64,000 bases of DNA, taken from an uncultured Oscillospiraceae bacterium (GTDB lineage: Bacteria; Bacillota; Clostridia; Oscillospirales; Oscillospiraceae). Of the stretch, positions 1-7,846 are shown piece by piece. Numbering within the stretch: the stretch's first letter is position 1; each line of letters opens with the position of its first letter. The position numbers and the translations under genes were made by a program. The stretch spans positions 62,001 through 126,000 of the forward strand of contig CANQPU010000004.1 in assembly GCA_947625815.1 (NCBI GenBank), read 5' to 3'. A model generated the notes under the pieces. It made no database searches. It had not been told where the DNA came from and saw only the letters and a list, made by a program, of their open reading frames with translations.

Positions 1-517
1 GGATCATAAAGGGCAGATAGTTGTAGACCATCCCCAGCACCACCGCCCCGGAGGTGCGCAGGAGCTTGAAGTGGTCGATGTCCGAGCCCGTCAGGCGGTT
101 ATAGAGGGAGATGACGCCCAGCTTCTGGAAAAGCTGATTGAGCAGGCCGTTGTTCTCCAGAATAGCCATCCAGGAGTAGGTCCGCAGGAGGAAGTTCATC
201 CACATGGGCAGCATGATGAGGGCCATGGCCACCCGCTGGAAGCCGGGGCCCTCCCGGCTCATGAGGTAGGCCACCGGGTAGCCGATGAGCAGACATATGA
301 GCGTGGCCACCAGCGCCAGGAGGAAGGACCTGCCGAAGACGCTGGCGTAGAGCGTCATGCCGGTGAAATTTTCCAGAGAGCCCTGGGCCGCCTCGCCGGC
401 GGCCGTTTCCACAGGGACGGTCAGGGAGTAGACGAGCATGATGACGATGGGGATGACCACGAAGAGCGCCATCCATATCACATACGGAAAGGCAAACCAG
501 CCCCGTTTATTCCTCAT
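1..517 (-). CDS. potB: Spermidine/putrescine ABC transporter permease PotB (partial)
   Basis: Inner-membrane permease of a polyamine importer; the 3' end lies outside the window. The visible 172 residues begin [19 protein letters not shown], a short cytoplasmic tail running into the first membrane helix, and continue through further hydrophobic segments with the PotB-like stretch [15 protein letters not shown]. The ATG at 517 overlaps the end of potA by 11 bp, so the two genes are translationally coupled and probably continue into potC and potD beyond the edge. PotB rather than PotC is inferred from its position directly after potA and from the LRTYSW motif. Substrate is inferred from family only. 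Confidence 0.88.
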   Translation of the reverse strand, partial: MRNKRGWFAFPYVIWMALFVVIPIVIMLVYSLTVPVETAAGEAAQGSLENFTGMTLYASVFGRSFLLALVATLICLLIGYPVAYLMSREGPGFQRVAMALIMLPMWMNFLLRTYSWMAILENNGLLNQLFQKLGVISLYNRLTGSDIDHFKLLRTSGAVVLGMVYNYLPFMI

Positions 518-1682
518 CTTCCGCGCCCTCCGCTTCCTCCGCGGCGGACCGGGAGGGGTCGTTGATCTCGTCGTATTCCTCGGAGTAGGAGGAATAGTCG
601 CCGAACATGCCGGAATATTTGCTCTTTTTCATCACGTGGAAGCCGTCCGGGTCGATCCTGATGCCGATATGGCTGTCCACAGGGCAGTAGTCGGTGGTCT
701 GGATGAGCCACTTGAAGCCGTAGAAGTCCACGATGGTGTCGTAGTGGACGCCCTTGAAGGTGACGGAGGTGACCACGCCCCGGAGCTGGCCCTCGGCCTC
801 GGAGACGATGTCCACGTCCTCGGGCCGGATGACCACGTCCACCGGCTCGTCCTTTTCAAAGCCCCCGTCCAGGCAGGCAAAGCGGCGGTTGAAGATCTCC
901 ACCACCCGATCCTCGCGCATGATGCCGTCCACGATGTTGGATTCGCCAATAAAATCCGCCACGAAGGCGTTTTTCGGCTCGTTATATATGTCCTCCGGGG
1001 TGCCGATCTGCTGGATGACGCCCTCGTTGATGACCACGACGGTGTCGGACATGGCCAGGGCCTCCTCCTGGTCGTGGGTCACGTTGATGAAGGTGATGCC
1101 CAGGCGCTGCTGGATGCGCTTGAGCTCCTGCTGCATGTCCTTGCGAAGGCGCATGTCGAGAGCCCCCAGAGGCTCGTCAAGGAGGAGGACCCGGGGCCGG
1201 TTCACCAGGGCGCGGGCAATGGCCACGCGCTGCTGCTGGCCGCCGGAGAGAGAGGCGATGGAGCGGTGCTCAAAGCCCTTCAGGCTCACCACGTCCAGCA
1301 TCTCCCGGACCCGCCGGTCGATCTCATCCTTCGGTAATTTCGTTTTCGTCCCGTCCTCCGCCTCCTTGGGGATCCGCAGGCCGAAGGCCACGTTGTCGTA
1401 GACGTTGAGGTGCGGGAACAGGGCGTACTTCTGGAAAACGGTGTTGATCTTGCGCTTGTAGGGCGGCAGGTCGTTGATGCGCACGCCGTCGAAGCAGACG
1501 TCGCCTGAGGTGGGCGTCTGAAAGCCGCCGATGATCCGGAGCATGGTGGTCTTGCCGCATCCGGAGGGCCCGAGAAGCGTAAGGAATTCGCTGTCGTTGA
1601 AGTAGATGTTCACGTTGTCCAGGACGGTCTCGCCGTCAAATTTCTGCGTTACGTTCTTGAGACGTATGAGTTCTTTGGACAT
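507..1682 (-). CDS. potA: Spermidine/putrescine ABC transporter ATP-binding protein PotA
   Basis: ATPase subunit (391 aa) energising polyamine import with the PotB permease encoded immediately downstream. Walker [10 protein letters not shown] is at residues 38-46, the LSGGQQQR signature at 145-152, Walker B VLLLDE at 165-170, and the switch histidine lies in [14 protein letters not shown]. The C-terminal third is a TOBE-type regulatory domain ([11 protein letters not shown]), followed by an acidic, low-complexity tail rich in Glu, Ser and Ala that is longer than in typical PotA. The ATG at 1682 follows a GGGGGAGG ribosome binding site. A consensus promoter and a terminator-like hairpin lie upstream, see the separate entries. 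Confidence 0.95.
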   Translation of the reverse strand: MSKELIRLKNVTQKFDGETVLDNVNIYFNDSEFLTLLGPSGCGKTTMLRIIGGFQTPTSGDVCFDGVRINDLPPYKRKINTVFQKYALFPHLNVYDNVAFGLRIPKEAEDGTKTKLPKDEIDRRVREMLDVVSLKGFEHRSIASLSGGQQQRVAIARALVNRPRVLLLDEPLGALDMRLRKDMQQELKRIQQRLGITFINVTHDQEEALAMSDTVVVINEGVIQQIGTPEDIYNEPKNAFVADFIGESNIVDGIMREDRVVEIFNRRFACLDGGFEKDEPVDVVIRPEDVDIVSEAEGQLRGVVTSVTFKGVHYDTIVDFYGFKWLIQTTDYCPVDSHIGIRIDPDGFHVMKKSKYSGMFGDYSSYSEEYDEINDPSRSAAEEAEGAEDEE

Positions 1683-1732
1683 TATCCTCCCCCTCTTTTC
1701 ACGGTGGGATCTCCACCGAACAGTGTTCTGTC

Positions 1733-1775
1733 AAAAAATCCGCGGGTCGCTCAGCTTCCGGCAAAGCACCCGCGG
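1733..1775 (-). terminator. Terminator-like hairpin between rluA-type gene and potA
   Basis: On the minus strand CCGCGGGT (1775-1768) pairs with ACCCGCGG (1747-1740) and is followed by ATTTTTTG. It can end transcription of the upstream pseudouridine synthase gene, but it also lies downstream of the pot promoter at 1789-1817, within the first nucleotides of the potA leader, so it could act as an attenuator. Confidence 0.65.
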
Positions 1776-1788
1776 TTTTGACGATGAT

Positions 1789-1817
1789 ACTATACAAAAT
1801 ATATTTAGTGATGTCAA
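1789..1817 (-). promoter_or_regulatory. Probable pot operon promoter
   Basis: On the minus strand TTGACA (1817-1812), a 17-bp spacer and TATAGT (1794-1789) match the housekeeping sigma consensus. It sits just after the stop codon of the upstream gene and about 107 bp before the potA ATG. Confidence 0.7.
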
Positions 1818-1830
1818 TATGATTTTTTGC

Positions 1831-2781
1831 TTATTCGAACAATATTTCGACAAAATCCGGCTCCGGGATGGAAAACTCCCTGCCGTTCAGATAGTCCAGG
1901 GGCCCGGCGTCGGTTTTGAAGGCGAATCGCAGCTTCCAGGAGCACAGCGCCTGACCGGGGAGGGAGGCGGTCTTCTTATCGGTCCCGTATTTTCCGTCCC
2001 CCACCAGGGGGTGGCCGGCGGCGGAAAACTGGGCGCGGATCTGATGGGTGCGGCCGGTGAGGAGCCGGCACTCCACCAGGGAGAGGCCGTTTTTGAAGCG
2101 AAGGGTCTTATAGAGCGTCACCGCGGATCTGGCGCCGGGCTCGGGCCTCTCGCGGACGTAGACCCGGTTCTTCACCGCGTCCTTGAAGAGGAAGCCCCGC
2201 AGCTCCCCGTCGGGCGGGTCCATCCTCCCGTGGACGGCGGCCAGGTAGATCTTGTCGATCTCCCGGTTTTTGATCTTCTCGTCCAGGATCCGCAGGGCCT
2301 GGGCGGTCTTGGCGGCGATGACGATCCCCCGGGTGTTGCGGTCGATGCGGTTGCAAAGAGCGGGGGCGAAGGAGCTCTCCGCCTTCGGGTCCCACTCGCC
2401 CTTTTGGTACAGATAGGCTTTTATATGGGAGATGAGCGTATTATATTCCCCGGCGTCTCCGGCATGGCAGAGGACGCCCGCGGGCTTGTCCGCCAGGAGG
2501 AGGTTTTCGTCCTCATAGACCACGTTGACCCGGGGGACCCCGATCCTGAGCCAGGAGTTCTCCTCCGTGGGGCGCTGAAAAAACTCGTCGTTGATGTACA
2601 TCCGGACCGTGTCGCCGGCCGACAGGCGCGTGTCCCGCCCGGCCCCCTTGCCGTTGAGCTTTATCCGCTTGAGGCGGATGTATTTCTGCAAAAGCGCCTC
2701 CGGCAGGAGCGGCACGGCCTTCCCGACGAACCGGTCCAGCCGCTGGCCCGCGTCGTTCTGGTTGATGGTAAATTCCCTCAT
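1831..2781 (-). CDS. RluA-family 23S rRNA/tRNA pseudouridine synthase
   Basis: Converts specific uridines in structured RNA to pseudouridine. The 316-residue protein has an N-terminal S4-like RNA-binding region (LDRFVGKAVPLLPEALLQKYIRLKRIKLNGK) and a catalytic domain with NRIDRNTRGIVIAAKT, equivalent to the family HRLDRDTSG motif that carries the catalytic aspartate; LLTGRTHQIRAQFS is the second family signature. An upstream in-frame ATG at 2814 exists, but ATG 2781 is preferred because GGGAGC lies seven bases upstream and the S4 domain begins directly after it. RluD/RluC-type specificity cannot be decided from sequence alone. Confidence 0.9.
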   Translation of the reverse strand: MREFTINQNDAGQRLDRFVGKAVPLLPEALLQKYIRLKRIKLNGKGAGRDTRLSAGDTVRMYINDEFFQRPTEENSWLRIGVPRVNVVYEDENLLLADKPAGVLCHAGDAGEYNTLISHIKAYLYQKGEWDPKAESSFAPALCNRIDRNTRGIVIAAKTAQALRILDEKIKNREIDKIYLAAVHGRMDPPDGELRGFLFKDAVKNRVYVRERPEPGARSAVTLYKTLRFKNGLSLVECRLLTGRTHQIRAQFSAAGHPLVGDGKYGTDKKTASLPGQALCSWKLRFAFKTDAGPLDYLNGREFSIPEPDFVEILFE

Positions 2782-2804
2782 ACGAAGCTCCCAAAGCGGT
2801 TTTT

Positions 2805-2835
2805 TATACCACAAAATCTCTGATTTTGTGGTATA
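2805..2835. repeat. Perfect inverted repeat upstream of the pseudouridine synthase gene
   Basis: ATACCACAAAATC (2806-2818) and GATTTTGTGGTAT (2822-2834) are 13-bp arms around a 3-base loop. It overlaps the likely promoter or 5' leader of the minus-strand gene starting at 2781 and could be an operator or leader hairpin. Confidence 0.6.
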
Positions 2836-2891
2836 TTCGCCATGTTTTTCGGTTCCCGGCGCAGCCGGGGAGAAAAACGGCTTAAAATCAA

Positions 2892-2919
2892 TATAATATC
2901 TGCGGATGCAGATATTATA
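2892..2919. repeat. Second AT-rich perfect inverted repeat in the same intergenic gap
   Basis: TATAATATCTGC (2892-2903) and GCAGATATTATA (2908-2919) form 12-bp arms with loop GGAT. It is about 80 bp upstream of the DUF177 promoter. No coding sequence is credible in 2782-3058. Confidence 0.6.
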
Positions 2920-2998
2920 ACACTTAAAACAAAAAAGGAAAGAAAAATATCTTCATTTGGCCCGATCGATCTTTATCCCATATCGTCGGAAAAAATAC

Positions 2999-3027
2999 TT
3001 GACAAGGCGCTGAGTATCGCTTATAAT
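2999..3027 (+). promoter_or_regulatory. Perfect consensus promoter for DUF177-rpmF
   Basis: TTGACA (2999-3004), 17-bp spacer, TATAAT (3022-3027). An exact match to the vegetative sigma consensus, 31 bp before the start codon, fitting strong expression of a ribosomal protein operon. Confidence 0.88.
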
Positions 3028-3058
3028 ATCATAGCGCGACTTGGAAGGAGTGAGCGGT

Positions 3059-3556
3059 GTGAAGCTTGATCTGCGGGAGCTTATCGCCACGCCGGGAAAG
3101 AGCGCGGGGTTTGAGTTTGAGCTGCCCACCGACGGGCTGGATTTTGACGGGGTGTTGGGATTCACAACGCCTGTCACCGTCCGGGGGAGCGTTCATAACC
3201 ACGCGGGACTTCTGGAGCTTCGCGCGGTACTTTCGGCGGACATGCTCTGTCAGTGCGCCAGGTGCCTTAAAGAGTTTCCCAGGACTCTCCGGTTGGAGAC
3301 GGCCGCGTATCTGGCCGGGGAGCTGCAGGATGAGGATAACGAGGACTACTATCTGCTCACGGATGGCGTGGCCGATCTCGAGGAGATCGCCCGGGACGCT
3401 CTTATCTTCAATTTTGAGCCGAGGATCCTTTGCCGGGACGACTGCAAGGGCCTCTGCCCCAAGTGCGGCAAGGATCTGAACGAGGGACCCTGCGATTGCG
3501 GGGAGGACCGGGACCCCAGAATGCTCCCCTTACGGCAGCTTCTGGAGAAGGAATGA
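3059..3556 (+). CDS. YceD/DUF177 family protein, upstream partner of rpmF
   Basis: Small (165 aa) cytoplasmic protein of the DUF177 (YceD/YlbN) family, which in most bacteria is encoded directly before rpmF; its precise role is unresolved, with a reported link to 23S rRNA metabolism. Three clusters of cysteines are visible: C64-x-C66-x2-C69, C125/C129 with C133/C136, and C145/C147, suggesting metal binding. GTG 3059 is chosen because GGAAGGAG lies eight bases upstream; the longer TTG start at 3041 would overlap that ribosome binding site. It lies 22 bp before rpmF and shares its promoter. Confidence 0.88.
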   Translation: MKLDLRELIATPGKSAGFEFELPTDGLDFDGVLGFTTPVTVRGSVHNHAGLLELRAVLSADMLCQCARCLKEFPRTLRLETAAYLAGELQDEDNEDYYLLTDGVADLEEIARDALIFNFEPRILCRDDCKGLCPKCGKDLNEGPCDCGEDRDPRMLPLRQLLEKE

Positions 3557-3578
3557 TTTTTTTACAGGAGGTGTCATT

Positions 3579-3761
3579 ATGGCGGTACCGAAGGGGAAAG
3601 TATCCAAGGCGAGGAGAGACAGAAGGCGCGGCTCCAACTGGAAGCTGAGCGTTCCCGCGCTCGTGGCCTGCCCCAAGTGCGGCGAGCTCCATCTGCCCCA
3701 CAGAGCCTGCAAGGCCTGCGGCACATACAATGGCCGTGAAGTCGTATCTGTGAACGAGTAA
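3579..3761 (+). CDS. rpmF: 50S ribosomal protein L32
   Basis: Large-subunit protein L32, 60 aa, the usual length. It begins MAVPKGKVSKARRDRRRGSN, the typical basic N terminus, and carries a zinc-ribbon with C31-x2-C34 and C44-x2-C47, so this is the zinc-binding (C+) form. Its AGGAGG ribosome binding site is seven bases before the ATG. It is cotranscribed with the DUF177 gene and followed at once by an intrinsic terminator. Confidence 0.98.
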   Translation: MAVPKGKVSKARRDRRRGSNWKLSVPALVACPKCGELHLPHRACKACGTYNGREVVSVNE

Positions 3762-3775
3762 TAGCGATTGGAGAA

Positions 3776-3802
3776 AAACGGCGGGTCCCCCCGCCGCTTT
3801 TT
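3776..3802 (+). terminator. Intrinsic terminator after rpmF
   Basis: GGCGGG and CCCGCC form a GC-rich stem around 3780-3796, preceded by an A-run and followed by CTTTTTCG. It lies between rpmF and the GTG start at 3822. Confidence 0.75.
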
Positions 3803-3821
3803 CGTTAAGGGGGCGAAACGC

Positions 3822-5129
3822 GTGTCAGGCGAACGCAACAGAATCAGGGCCGTTGCGGCCGGCTCTCCCGCCGAAAGGGCCGGCATACGTCCGGGGGACA
3901 GGCTCCTGTCCATTGACGGCAACCGCATCACCGACGTCCTCGACTACATGTACTATGCCTACGACGAGGAGAGCGAGTTCACCCTGGAAAGGGACGGCGA
4001 GACGTTCACCGCCCTGGTCCGGAAGGACTCCGGCTCCGACGCCGGCCTCGATTTTGAGGAATACCTCATGGACTCGGCCCGCTCCTGCGCCAACAACTGC
4101 GTTTTCTGCTTCGTGGACCAGATGCCCCCCGGTATGCGGGAGACCCTGTATTTCAAGGATGACGATGTGCGCCTGAGCTTCCTCACCGGCTCCTATCTGA
4201 CGCTGACCAACCTGGGATCCAGAGAGGTACAGCGGGTCATCGACCTGAAGATCTCCCCCATCAACGTGTCCGTCCACACCATGGACCCCCGCCTGCGGTG
4301 CCGGATGCTGGGGAACAAAAACGCCGGGCGGGGGATCGAGATCCTCAAACGGTTCGCCCGGGCCGGGATCGAGCTGAATTGCCAGATCGTCTGCTGTCCC
4401 GGCCTCAATGACGGCCGGGAGCTGGATTCCACCATGCGTAAGCTGGCCCGTCTGGCGCCGCAGGTCCATAGCTGCTCCGTCATCCCCGTGGGACTGACCA
4501 AATTCCGGGAGGGGCTCTACCCCCTGAAGCCCTTCGACAGGGAGCTGGCGCTGAAGACCGTCCGGCAGGTGGAGAGCTTCGGGGAAAAGTGCCTCCGGCG
4601 CCACGGGAGCCGCATTTTCTTCTGCTCGGACGAGCTGTATCTGAAGGCGGGCCTGCCTGTCCCGGAGGACGGCTTTTATGAGGGCTATCCCCAGCTTGAG
4701 AACGGCGTGGGGATGCTCCGGCTCCTCCATACGGAGTTTGAGGAGGCGCTGGAGGCCTGGGAGGGACCGGCGAAGGGCACCCGCGTCTCCATCGCCACGG
4801 GCGTCTCGGCGGCAAAAACGCTGACCGAGCTGCGGGACCTGGCAAAAAAAGTGTATCCCGATATAAAAGTGGAAATAATCCCCATTGTCAACGACTTTTT
4901 CGGCCACACCATCGACGTGGCGGGCCTGATCACCGGCCGGGATCTGATCGCGCAGCTCAGGGGCCGGGACCTGGGGGAGAGGGTATATATCACCAACCGG
5001 ATGCTGAAGGACGGGGAAAACGTCTTTCTGGACGATGTGACCGTGGACGACGCCGCCGGTGAGCTGGGCGTCCCCGTGGTCCCCATGGAAAACGGCGGGG
5101 AGCCGCTTTTAAAGGTATTCTTATCGTAG
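3822..5129 (+). CDS. DUF512 family protein: PDZ-like plus radical-SAM-like Fe-S domain
   Basis: A 435-residue protein of unknown reaction. Residues about 8-65 resemble a PDZ domain (AAGSPAERAGIRPGDRLLSIDG). Next comes SCANNCVFCFVDQ with C89-x3-C93-x2-C96, the CX3CX2C pattern that holds a 4Fe-4S cluster in radical SAM enzymes, and then a barrel-like region with GSYLTLTN and VSVHTMDP, typical of the DUF512 family, which ends in a C-terminal domain (GVSAAKTL, PIVNDFFG). The GTG at 3822 follows AAGGGGG with suitable spacing; an upstream TTG at 3768 would run through the rpmF terminator. It is nine bases before der, with which the family often clusters in Firmicutes, suggesting a ribosome- or GTPase-related job (inference). 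Confidence 0.85.
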   Translation: MSGERNRIRAVAAGSPAERAGIRPGDRLLSIDGNRITDVLDYMYYAYDEESEFTLERDGETFTALVRKDSGSDAGLDFEEYLMDSARSCANNCVFCFVDQMPPGMRETLYFKDDDVRLSFLTGSYLTLTNLGSREVQRVIDLKISPINVSVHTMDPRLRCRMLGNKNAGRGIEILKRFARAGIELNCQIVCCPGLNDGRELDSTMRKLARLAPQVHSCSVIPVGLTKFREGLYPLKPFDRELALKTVRQVESFGEKCLRRHGSRIFFCSDELYLKAGLPVPEDGFYEGYPQLENGVGMLRLLHTEFEEALEAWEGPAKGTRVSIATGVSAAKTLTELRDLAKKVYPDIKVEIIPIVNDFFGHTIDVAGLITGRDLIAQLRGRDLGERVYITNRMLKDGENVFLDDVTVDDAAGELGVPVVPMENGGEPLLKVFLS

Positions 5130-5138
5130 GAGGGAGCT

Positions 5139-6467
5139 ATGAGACCTCTGGTCGCCATCGTGGGCCGCCCCAACGTGGGCAAGAGCCTTTTATTCAACAG
5201 ACTGGCCGGACAGCGCCTGAGCATCGTGGAGGACACGCCCGGCGTCACCCGGGACCGGCTGTATGCCAAATGCGAGTGGGCCGGCAGGACCTTTGACATC
5301 GTGGATACCGGCGGCATCGAGCCCTCCACCGACAGCGAGATCCTGACCTTCATGCGGGAGCAGGCGCTGATAGCCATCGAGTCGGCCTGCGTGATCATCT
5401 TCGTCTGCGACATCAAAAGCGGCGTCACCGCCTCGGATCATGAGGTGGCGGAGATGCTCCAGCGCTCGGGGAAGCCCGTGGTGCTGGCCGTCAATAAGAT
5501 GGACTCCACGGGGCCCGTCGATCCGGACATATACGAGTTTTACGGGCTCGGCCTGGGGGACCCGATCGCCCTCTCGGCCGTTCACGGCCACGGAACGGGG
5601 GACCTGCTGGACGAGTGCGTCAGGCATTTCCCGCCCGCCGAGGAGGAGAAGGAGGACGCGGACGCGGTCAAGATCGCCTTCATCGGCAAGCCCAACGTGG
5701 GCAAGAGCTCCATCATCAACAGGATCCTGGGCGAGGAGCGCGTCATCGTGTCGGATGTGGCCGGCACCACGCGGGACGCGGTGGATACGCCCTTTGAGAA
5801 CAGCTACGGCCGGTATGTCCTGATCGACACCGCCGGTATGCGCCGGAAGTCCAGAGTGGAGGACAGGATCGAAAAGTTCTCCGTCATGCGGGCCCAGCTG
5901 GCCATCGAGCGGTGCGACGTGTGCCTCATTATGATCGACGCCCGGGACGGCGTCACCGAGCAGGACACCAAGGTGGCGGGCATGGCCCATGAGGCGGGCA
6001 GAGCCAGCGTCATCCTGGTCAACAAGTGGGACCTGGTCGAAAAGGACGGCAGGACCATGGACAAGATGCGGCAGGATATCCGGCGGGATCTGGCCTTTAT
6101 GTCCTACGCGCCCATCCTCTTTGTCTCCGCCCTCACGGGACAGCGTGTGGAGCGTATCTTTGAGCTGGCCAATTACGTGAACGACCAGGCCAATATGCGC
6201 ATCACCACGGGCCTTCTCAACAACGTCCTGGCCGACGCCCAGGCCAGGGTCCAGCCCCCCTCGGACAAGGGGCGGCGGCTCAAGATCTTTTACATGACCC
6301 AGGTGGGCGTGAAGCCCCCCACCTTTGTGATCTTCTGCAACGACGCGGAGCTTTTTCATTTCTCCTATCAGCGGTATCTGGAAAATCAGATCCGCTCCAC
6401 CTTCGGCCTCGAGGGCACACCCGTCCGGCTCGTCATAAGGGAGCGGGGAGACAGGGAGGAGAAGTAA
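5139..6467 (+). CDS. der: Ribosome biogenesis GTPase Der (EngA)
   Basis: Double-domain GTPase needed for 50S subunit maturation. The 442-residue length is normal. Two tandem G domains are visible: the first P-loop GRPNVGKS at residues 9-16 with DTPGVTRDR and NKMD, the second P-loop GKPNVGKS near residue 183 with DTAG and NKWD. The C-terminal KH-like domain (LKIFYMTQVGVKPPTFVIFCN) is intact. It overlaps nothing and is followed one base later by the glycosyltransferase GTG, so the next genes may be read through from der. Confidence 0.98.
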   Translation: MRPLVAIVGRPNVGKSLLFNRLAGQRLSIVEDTPGVTRDRLYAKCEWAGRTFDIVDTGGIEPSTDSEILTFMREQALIAIESACVIIFVCDIKSGVTASDHEVAEMLQRSGKPVVLAVNKMDSTGPVDPDIYEFYGLGLGDPIALSAVHGHGTGDLLDECVRHFPPAEEEKEDADAVKIAFIGKPNVGKSSIINRILGEERVIVSDVAGTTRDAVDTPFENSYGRYVLIDTAGMRRKSRVEDRIEKFSVMRAQLAIERCDVCLIMIDARDGVTEQDTKVAGMAHEAGRASVILVNKWDLVEKDGRTMDKMRQDIRRDLAFMSYAPILFVSALTGQRVERIFELANYVNDQANMRITTGLLNNVLADAQARVQPPSDKGRRLKIFYMTQVGVKPPTFVIFCNDAELFHFSYQRYLENQIRSTFGLEGTPVRLVIRERGDREEK

Positions 6468-6468
6468 C

Positions 6469-7389
6469 GTGAAAGACAGGCTTTTGTCCGTTGTGATCCC
6501 GGCCTACAACGAGGAGGACACGGTGGAAAAGACGGCCGGGACGGTGGCCGGGGTCCTGCGCTCCGCCGGGATCGCGTATGAGCTGATCTTTGTGGACGAC
6601 GGGTCGAGGGACGGCACCTGGGAGGCGATCCTGCGGGCCCATGAGAGGGACGCTCGCGTCCGCGGCCTTGGCTTCTCCAGGAATTTCGGGAAGGACCGGG
6701 CTATTTTCGCTGGACTTTCCGGAGCGCGGGGCGACTGCGCCGCCGTGATGGACTGCGACCTGCAGCACCCGCCGGAGCTCCTGCCCCGGATGTACGACCT
6801 CTGGGAGCGGGGCTTTGAGGTGGTGGAGGGCGTCAAGCGCGACCGGGGCGGGGAGTCCGGCTTCCACCGGCTGTGCGCCCGGGGCTTTTACGCCGTCATC
6901 TCCAGGCTCGCCGGCCTCGATATGAAGCGCTCCTCGGATTTCAAGCTCCTGGACAGGAAGGTCGTGGATACCCTCGCGTCGTTCCCCGAGGAGGATGTGT
7001 TTTTCCGGGGGCTGGCGGCGTTCGTGGGATATAAGCGGGCCGAGGTGGAATTCGACGTGGCCGAGAGGACGGCCGGCGCCTCCAAGTGGTCCTTCAGGGC
7101 CCTGGCCAGATACGCCGTGACCGCCGTGACCTCCTTTTCCACGGCGCCCATGCAGGCGGCGACGGTCTCCGGCGCGCTCTTTGGCCTGATCGCCCTGGTC
7201 ACCGGGATCCTCTATGCCGCGGTCGGCCAGGATGCGGAGGGGTGGCTGGTGTTTTTGGGCGTGATGGGGCTCCTGGCCGTGGGCTGGGCCCTTGTCTGCC
7301 TGGGGATCGTGGGCTATTATGTGGGCCGGACCTTCCGGCGCGGCCTTGGAAGGCCCCGGTACATCATCTCCCGGGAGTGCGGTGAGTGA
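6469..7389 (+). CDS. GT2 glycosyltransferase, dolichyl/undecaprenyl-phosphate sugar transferase type (GtrB-like)
   Basis: Probably transfers a sugar from a nucleotide donor to undecaprenyl phosphate on the cytoplasmic face. The GT-A fold begins SVVIPAYNEED with FVDDGSRDGT and the metal-binding DCD at residues 95-97 (DCDLQHPPE). Two C-terminal hydrophobic segments (about 225-285) anchor it, the arrangement of GtrB/DPM1-like enzymes. The GTG start is one base after the der stop codon, with GGAGG just before. Its stop overlaps the GtrA-family gene by 8 bp, so the pair is translationally coupled, as in known gtrA-gtrB modules. Sugar identity is unknown. Confidence 0.9.
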   Translation: MKDRLLSVVIPAYNEEDTVEKTAGTVAGVLRSAGIAYELIFVDDGSRDGTWEAILRAHERDARVRGLGFSRNFGKDRAIFAGLSGARGDCAAVMDCDLQHPPELLPRMYDLWERGFEVVEGVKRDRGGESGFHRLCARGFYAVISRLAGLDMKRSSDFKLLDRKVVDTLASFPEEDVFFRGLAAFVGYKRAEVEFDVAERTAGASKWSFRALARYAVTAVTSFSTAPMQAATVSGALFGLIALVTGILYAAVGQDAEGWLVFLGVMGLLAVGWALVCLGIVGYYVGRTFRRGLGRPRYIISRECGE

Positions 7390-7846
7390 TTTGCGGGAAA
7401 AAATCAAAAGCTTCATCAGGCTCTTCTTTGACAAGACCTTTCTGAAGTTCGTCATCGTCGGCGTGATCAACACGTTGTTCGGCTCGGCCGTCATGTTCGG
7501 CTTTTACAATCTGCTGCACTTAAGCTACGGCCTGTCCGTGGCGGCCAACTACGTTTTCGGCAGCATCCTCAGCTATTTTCTGAACAAGCGGTTCACCTTT
7601 AAAAACACGGAGAAGGGCGCGGGGACGCTGATCCGGTTCGCCGTCAATGTGGGGCTGTGCTGTCTCATCGCCTACGGCGCGGCCAGGCCCCTGGTGCGGC
7701 TCATTTTGTCCGGCGCGTCCGCGACGCTGCGGGACAATATTGCCATGCTGGTGGGCATGGGCCTCTTTGTGGTCCTCAATTACATTGGCCAGCGCTTTTT
7801 CGCCTTCGCGGAGAAAAAGGCCGGCAAGGAGGGCAAAGATGCCTGA
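7382..7846 (+). CDS. GtrA family membrane protein (putative lipid-linked sugar flippase)
   Basis: A 154-residue protein with four predicted membrane helices and the GtrA-family opening KFVIVGVINTLFGSAVMF and NYVFGSILSYFLNKRFTFK. GtrA proteins are proposed to move undecaprenyl-phosphate-linked sugars across the membrane. The GTG at 7382 overlaps the end of the GT2 gene, and the stop overlaps the next gene's ATG at 7839 by 8 bp, so all three are one translational unit. An in-frame ATG at 7292 would bury the gene deep in its neighbour and is not preferred. Confidence 0.88.
   Translation: MSDLREKIKSFIRLFFDKTFLKFVIVGVINTLFGSAVMFGFYNLLHLSYGLSVAANYVFGSILSYFLNKRFTFKNTEKGAGTLIRFAVNVGLCCLIAYGAARPLVRLILSGASATLRDNIAMLVGMGLFVVLNYIGQRFFAFAEKKAGKEGKDA

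Noticed and set aside
2842-3069. A 75-codon frame before the DUF177 gene
   Set aside because: It covers the inverted repeats and the perfect promoter at 2999-3027 and has no ribosome binding site, so it is not coding.
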